Assembly: GCA_050331295.1 (NCBI GenBank)
Contig: JBHJGZ010000006.1
Span: forward strand, 434,001-498,000
Source: Kuafuiihalomonas sp050331295
Lineage (GTDB): Bacteria > Myxococcota > Kuafuiibacteriia > Kuafuiibacteriales > Kuafuiibacteriaceae
Direction of reading: 5' to 3'
DNA length: 64,000 nt
Position numbers and translations under genes: made by a program. The notes under the pieces are model-generated. The model did no database searches and was not told the DNA's origin. It saw nothing but the letters and a program-made list of their open reading frames with translations. The stretch's first letter is position 1; each line of letters starts with the position of its first letter. Positions 59,962 through 64,000 of the stretch are shown one piece after another.

Positions 59962-61716
59962 ATGAAGCGTACTCCACCCTGGGCCGACTTCCGCACCGCG
60001 TTGTGTTGTATCCTCAGCGCCTGCAGCGGTGCCATCGGCGATCCCGAAGGCGTCAACCGAGACCGAAGCCTCGACCCTTCCAGCGGCACCGATGTCCCAC
60101 CCTTCTTTGACCCTTCCCGAAACCCTTCCGACCCGAACCCCGATCCAGGTGTCCCTTCCGCCGCGCCTCCGACGGTGCAGGAGGACGACTGCGAAGGCGT
60201 ATCCCAAGAACCCGTGCCCACCGTGGTCTCTCGATTGACCCGGGACGAGTACATTCAGTCCATCGAAGACCTGTTCGGAATCGATGTCGGAAACGTTGCT
60301 TCCGACCTGCCTTTCGAGATACGGGCGCCCTTCACCACCACCTCAGTGGCGCAAACCGTCGACATCAAGCACGTCGAGGTCTACGCCGAGGTCTCGGCAT
60401 TCGTCAGCGAACGACTCGGGAATGCAATCGTTGACGACATCGACTGCCGCACATTCGACGAGTCGTGCGAAGTGGCGTTCGTGAATTCGTGGGGCAGCAG
60501 AGTGTTCCGTCGTCCGCTGGAAGCGAACGAGGTGACCGCTTTCCGTCCCATCTTCGACGTCGTTGAACAGGCCGGAGATGATTTCGTGACCGCGGCGGGC
60601 CTGGTCCTGCGAGCGATGATTCAATCACCCCAGTTTCTCTACCACCTGGAGCAGCCAGTCGAATCGGGGACTCGAGACGCCGACGGCTACGAGATGGCAA
60701 GCCGCATTTCATACCTCGTTTGGCAATCCGGGCCGGACGACCTGCTCCTTCAGGCCGCCGCGAATGGTCAGCTCTCCGAGAGCACCGATATCGAGGAGCA
60801 CGTCCGACGCTTGGCACGGGACGAACGTGCCCGAAGAGCGTCGCTTTCCTTCTTTGAAGACTGGGTGGATCTCAGTCGGCTCGAACGCGCGGTGAGAGAC
60901 GTTTCCGATTCGGACAAATCGGACATGAGAGAAGAGACGGAACGCCTGGTGGAAGACGTCCTGTGGAATCAAGGAGGCGGCCTCGTGGACCTCGTCTCGG
61001 CGGAAAAGACATTTCTGAACCCGGACCTCGCGAACCGGTACGACCTGGAGGCGTCCGCTGTCGGCTGGATGTCCTACGACCTGACAAGCGTGCCTGAAAG
61101 ACGCGGTATTCTCACCCACGGAAGTCTTCTCGCGGCCCATGCGAATGGGAACCGCCCCGCATTCGTGAGCCGGGGACTCTTCATCTTGCGTTCCTTTCTG
61201 TGTCGCGACGTTCCGGACCCTCCGGCCGGCGTCGATACCAACGTCACCGACCTCGCCGAGACGGCCGGTGAACGAGAACAGTCGGCCGAAAGGCTGGCCC
61301 GAGGCTCGTGTGGCCCGTGCCACCAAGCCTTCGACCCGTTGGCGTACGCGTTCGAAGGGTTTGACGGCTTTGGCCGACGGATCGAGACCGATACACACGG
61401 AAATCCGGTTCGCTCCGATGGATGGGTCCCGGCCGGAGTCGGTGCCGCCTCGGGAAGCTCCGCCGCCGTGGACCAGCCCTATGAAGACTTGGATGGCCTC
61501 GTGGAAATCTTGGTCGACGCGCCCTTCGTGGAGCGTTGCCTGGCCGAGAAGCCGTTCGGCTTTGCTCTCCGCCGCGAGCTGGAGCTGAATCTCGAAGATC
61601 GCTGTGCGGTGCGCAGCGTCGCGGAAGACGCCCGGCAGCGAGGTGGGGCTTATGAAGATCTCCTGGTGGCGATCGCCACCCACCCCATGTTCAGACGCGT
61701 GGCAGGAACCGAATGA
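59962..61716 (+). CDS. DUF1592/DUF1588-family secreted lipoprotein with CxxCH motif
   Basis: The 584-residue product has a lipobox (LCCILSAC), so it is probably an outer-membrane lipoprotein. The domain order of the DUF1587/1592/1588/1585 family is visible: VVSRLTRDEYIQSIEDLFGI (about 92-111), SRVFRRPLEANEVTAF (DUF1595-like), then SRISYLVWQSGPDD and the DUF1592 body. GILTHGSLLAAHANGNRPAF follows, and DUF1588 contains SCGPCHQAFDP (C450, C453, H454), a heme-like CxxCH. The C-terminus has DUF1585-type repeats (ELELNLEDRC, YEDLLVAIATHPMFRR). Such proteins are paired with DUF1552 proteins in Planctomycetota and Myxococcota; their role is unknown. Confidence 0.9.
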   Translation: MKRTPPWADFRTALCCILSACSGAIGDPEGVNRDRSLDPSSGTDVPPFFDPSRNPSDPNPDPGVPSAAPPTVQEDDCEGVSQEPVPTVVSRLTRDEYIQSIEDLFGIDVGNVASDLPFEIRAPFTTTSVAQTVDIKHVEVYAEVSAFVSERLGNAIVDDIDCRTFDESCEVAFVNSWGSRVFRRPLEANEVTAFRPIFDVVEQAGDDFVTAAGLVLRAMIQSPQFLYHLEQPVESGTRDADGYEMASRISYLVWQSGPDDLLLQAAANGQLSESTDIEEHVRRLARDERARRASLSFFEDWVDLSRLERAVRDVSDSDKSDMREETERLVEDVLWNQGGGLVDLVSAEKTFLNPDLANRYDLEASAVGWMSYDLTSVPERRGILTHGSLLAAHANGNRPAFVSRGLFILRSFLCRDVPDPPAGVDTNVTDLAETAGEREQSAERLARGSCGPCHQAFDPLAYAFEGFDGFGRRIETDTHGNPVRSDGWVPAGVGAASGSSAAVDQPYEDLDGLVEILVDAPFVERCLAEKPFGFALRRELELNLEDRCAVRSVAEDARQRGGAYEDLLVAIATHPMFRRVAGTE

Positions 61717-63146
61717 TGAAGTACCGACATGTCCTCGACCGAAGAACGCTGCTGCGAGGTGCGGGTACCGTGGCCATCGGCCTCCCGCTGCTGGAAGACA
61801 TGCTCACCGACAGCGTTTACGCTCAGCCCGTGCCTCCGCCGGCTCGGGTACTCACCATGTTCGTGGGCCTCGGCATCCCTGCCGCTTTCCAGAGTAACAG
61901 TTACGTGGAGCCGTATCGATCCCATCTCGAACCCCTCCAGCAGGTGGCCTCCAAGATCTGTTTCCCGCGAGGCGTCTATTACGAGAAGGGAAGCCGCACC
62001 ACGGGCAATCACGCCCGAGGCTCGGTGACCTGTTTCGTGGGTGATCGCGAGACTGGGGCCAGCGTCGACCAACGCGTGCTCTCTCATCTTCACGGAAGCC
62101 AGTCCCCCACCTCGGTGAGGAGCTTGGTGGCCGGGACCTACACTCGACAGGACGGCAACTCTCGACACATTCATAGCTGGATCGGTCCTCGCCAGCCGAC
62201 TGCCCAACCCACCGAGTCCCCTCGTGAACTCTTCGACCGGGTGTTCGGGACGTTCATGCCGGGAGGTGAGCCGCCGCAGCTCGATCCGGAGGAGGTGAAG
62301 CGGGCGCGGTACGAGCGCAGCATCCTGGACGCCGCGATGGAACAGGTTCGCCACGTCACCAGCGATGCATACGGACTGGGCTCGGCATCCAAATCGAAAG
62401 TCAACCTTCACCTGGAGCGGATCCGCGAACTCGAGCAGCGCATCTTTGACCCGGATGCGGCTCGACCTCCGAGCCCACCGGTCGCCACCGATGGGTCGTG
62501 CCCACCAAACGCTCCGCCAGAGTTCACACACCCCGAAATGGTGGAGATCCAGAAGACCGTGAACAACGAAGGCGTACGCATGGACGTCAACCGCTGGATG
62601 GAACTCTGGCACGCCATGGCGGACGTCTACGCCATGGCCGTCCAATGCGATGTGACCCGCTTCGGAAACATCCAGTTTCAGTCCGGAGGTGAACGGATCG
62701 AGCTATATGGAAGCCATACCGCCTATGGCCAGACTCGGAGCTTCGACGACATCAAAACGTCGCACGACTACTGGCACGGCTGGTCCAACGGAAACGACAA
62801 CGAAAGGCGTATGCTGGACCACATCTGGCTGATGACGGCCGAGATCACCTACTTCCTTCAGGCCCTCGACAACCCAGAATTCCGAGACGCCAACGGCAAA
62901 ACGATACTGGAAAATGCACTGGTGTTGGTGGGCACGGAACTCGGCGACGGTCGAGGTCACGACATCGAAGAGGTCTTCCACCTCATCGCCGGAGCGAATG
63001 GAGCCATCCGAACCGGTGTCGTGGCGGCGGACCGCCAGGCTACCGAGCTCTACAATGCCGGCATCCGGGCCCTCGGTATCTCCGATCTTTCGATGGAAGG
63101 TGACCGAGACTTTGCAGGACGTGTTGCAGACGAGGTCCTGACCTGA
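61713..63146 (+). CDS. DUF1552-family Tat-exported protein
   Basis: The 477 residues begin with a twin-arginine signal (DRRTLLRGAG, residues 9-18, then TVAIGLPLLEDML), so the folded protein is exported by Tat. The DUF1552 body includes LTMFVGLGIPAAFQSNSYVE, VRSLVAGTYTRQDGNSRHIH and SHDYWHGWSNGNDNERRMLD. The LVLVGTELGDGRGHDIEEVF segment follows. DUF1552 proteins resemble sulfatase/phosphatase-like folds and always neighbour DUF1592 proteins. The start overlaps the DUF1592 stop by four bases (ATGATG), so the two are coupled. Confidence 0.93.
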   Translation: MMKYRHVLDRRTLLRGAGTVAIGLPLLEDMLTDSVYAQPVPPPARVLTMFVGLGIPAAFQSNSYVEPYRSHLEPLQQVASKICFPRGVYYEKGSRTTGNHARGSVTCFVGDRETGASVDQRVLSHLHGSQSPTSVRSLVAGTYTRQDGNSRHIHSWIGPRQPTAQPTESPRELFDRVFGTFMPGGEPPQLDPEEVKRARYERSILDAAMEQVRHVTSDAYGLGSASKSKVNLHLERIRELEQRIFDPDAARPPSPPVATDGSCPPNAPPEFTHPEMVEIQKTVNNEGVRMDVNRWMELWHAMADVYAMAVQCDVTRFGNIQFQSGGERIELYGSHTAYGQTRSFDDIKTSHDYWHGWSNGNDNERRMLDHIWLMTAEITYFLQALDNPEFRDANGKTILENALVLVGTELGDGRGHDIEEVFHLIAGANGAIRTGVVAADRQATELYNAGIRALGISDLSMEGDRDFAGRVADEVLT

Positions 63147-63155
63147 CCCTTCGCC

Positions 63156-63599
63156 TCAAGGTTCCGGGACTACCCCTTGCACGCCGACCCCGTGTTCGTA
63201 CACCAGTGTTCCGCCGGTGTAGCCTACCCAGGTGACATAACCCGTTAGAACCAGTCCGAGACCGAAACCCAACCATCCGGCCCGAGGGCTCGGACCCCAT
63301 CGTCGTTCCAGCACGAGGCGGACGCCCAAGACGACGATCAGAGCCCACGGTAGCATCTCGGCATACTCCTCGTGTCCGCCGAGGAGCTCATGGGAAAATC
63401 CTGTCTCGACCGCCGCCTCATAGGCTGCCTCGCCGGTGGCAGACGCCACCATCGAACCGAGAAGTGCCACCGCCAAGACGGCGAGCGCGGCAAGGCTCAA
63501 GATCCGTTGACCGGTCAGACTGCGCGCCAATTCGAACCACGGATAGAGCAGCACTGCGCCGATCGGCAGGTGAACCACCGCCGGATGTAGTTCATCCAT
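63156..63599 (-). CDS. DUF2231-family membrane protein
   Basis: A small polytopic membrane protein of 147 residues. It starts MDELHPAVVHLPIGAVLLYP, the typical DUF2231 opening with conserved His in the first segment. Further segments are ILSLAALAVLAVALLGSMVA, WALIVVLGVRLVLERRW and WLGFGLGLVLTGYVTWVGYT, then a short GGTLVYEHG motif. The family may bind heme or handle small redox partners; function is unknown. I use ATG 63599; a TTG at 63635 that overlaps the upstream gene would add 12 residues. Confidence 0.75.
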   Translation of the reverse strand: MDELHPAVVHLPIGAVLLYPWFELARSLTGQRILSLAALAVLAVALLGSMVASATGEAAYEAAVETGFSHELLGGHEEYAEMLPWALIVVLGVRLVLERRWGPSPRAGWLGFGLGLVLTGYVTWVGYTGGTLVYEHGVGVQGVVPEP

Positions 63600-63631
63600 C
63601 CTCGTGGGTGTGGCCCATCCGAACCCTAAGC

Positions 63632-64000
63632 TCAAGCGAGTGAAAGACTCTGGCTATCCAAGATGCGAATCGGCTGAATGGCCATCACCTTCATGAAGAC
63701 CCGGAGCAGCGCCGGGTCGAATCGGTGCTGGAGTTCGCTCGCCATGAGGGCCATGGCGATGGACGGTCCGTACGCTTCTCGATACGGACGTTTGGACGTG
63801 AGCGCGTCGAAACACTCGGCAATGGCGATGATCCGGCCGTAGAGCCCGAGGCCAACCCTCGGCATCACGAGCTCCACAGAACCGTCCGAGGCGCGCCGAG
63901 GGATTGCGTAGTCGACCCGACTCTCGTACGCGGCCACGATCCGAAGCATCGTGCTCCGGTCGATACCGCGGGTCGCGAGGACCGCCTTGGCTGTCCGCAG
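63632..64000 (-). CDS. HD-GYP-type cyclic-di-GMP phosphodiesterase-like protein, C-terminal part (truncated by window)
   Basis: The frame is open from the window edge through 123 codons to the stop at 63632. The segment includes RIIAIAECFDALTSKRPYRE, AYGPSIAMALM and FDPALLRVFMKVM, the late part of HD-GYP domains where the YDALTSxRPYR helix contacts the ligand. The catalytic HD and GYP motifs must lie beyond the edge, so activity cannot be judged. It is read toward the DUF2231 gene, with a possible overlap of stop and TTG start. Confidence 0.7.
   Translation of the reverse strand: MRTAKAVLATRGIDRSTMLRIVAAYESRVDYAIPRRASDGSVELVMPRVGLGLYGRIIAIAECFDALTSKRPYREAYGPSIAMALMASELQHRFDPALLRVFMKVMAIQPIRILDSQSLSLA

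Noticed and set aside
1..64000. tRNA, rRNA, CRISPR arrays, insertion sequences, prophage or attachment sites
   Set aside because: No cloverleaf, direct-repeat array, transposase or integrase was recognised. Nearly all sequence is accounted for by protein genes.

Overview
The window is a high-GC bacterial chromosome segment with almost no non-coding DNA. The gene set points to a flagellated member of the Myxococcota (former Deltaproteobacteria). The evidence is secreted TPR proteins, PATAN/DUF4388 signalling proteins, a Ser/Thr kinase with a proline-rich tail, an OmpA protein with calcium-binding TSP3 repeats, a secreted DUF1592/DUF1552 pair and a full type II secretion operon. The phylum is inferred from gene content only; there is no rRNA or tRNA gene in the window. 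I saw no insertion sequence, CRISPR array, prophage or attachment site.

Layout. (1) 1-15922 is a flagellar region: fliL-fliM-fliN-fliO on the minus strand, divergent from a sigma-54 activator, a secreted TPR protein, a degenerate AAA+ protein and then flgB-flgC-fliE-fliF-fliG-fliH-fliI-motE-like-fliK-flgD-flgE. These encode the switch, basal body, export apparatus, hook cap and hook. (2) 15929-19196, minus strand: D-Ala-D-Ala ligase, SRP54 (ffh) and a short-chain dehydrogenase. (3) 19274-25039 is a signalling block: two PATAN/TPR proteins around a Ser/Thr kinase and a TPR membrane protein. (4) 25040-30412: beta-helix lipoprotein, SPFH-SHOCT protein, small lipoprotein pair and an FAD dehydrogenase. 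(5) 30383-36481, minus strand: CheB-CheR-PAS hybrid, ferredoxin, dusB, OmpA. (6) 36576-39811: glmU-glmS, making UDP-GlcNAc precursors. (7) 39821-41215, minus strand: ChrR-type cupin and SRAP peptidase. (8) 41354-55038: gspC-D-E-F-G-H-I-J-K-L-M-N, probably one transcript that continues into a KARI-like gene, an EamA transporter, mltG and a DUF885 lipoprotein (to 59739). (9) 59962-63146: DUF1592/DUF1552 pair. (10) 63156-64000, minus strand: DUF2231 membrane protein and the C-terminal part of an HD-GYP-type protein cut by the window edge.

Most notable observations: a sigma-54 (-24/-12) promoter with two matched upstream repeats 30 bp apart before gspC; a GspH pseudopilin whose long basic leader is a nine-unit 15-bp minisatellite; a ketol-acid reductoisomerase homologue that lacks two catalytic residues and sits at the end of the secretion operon; and a catalytically dead relative of sigma-54 activator AAA+ domains at the head of the flgB operon.
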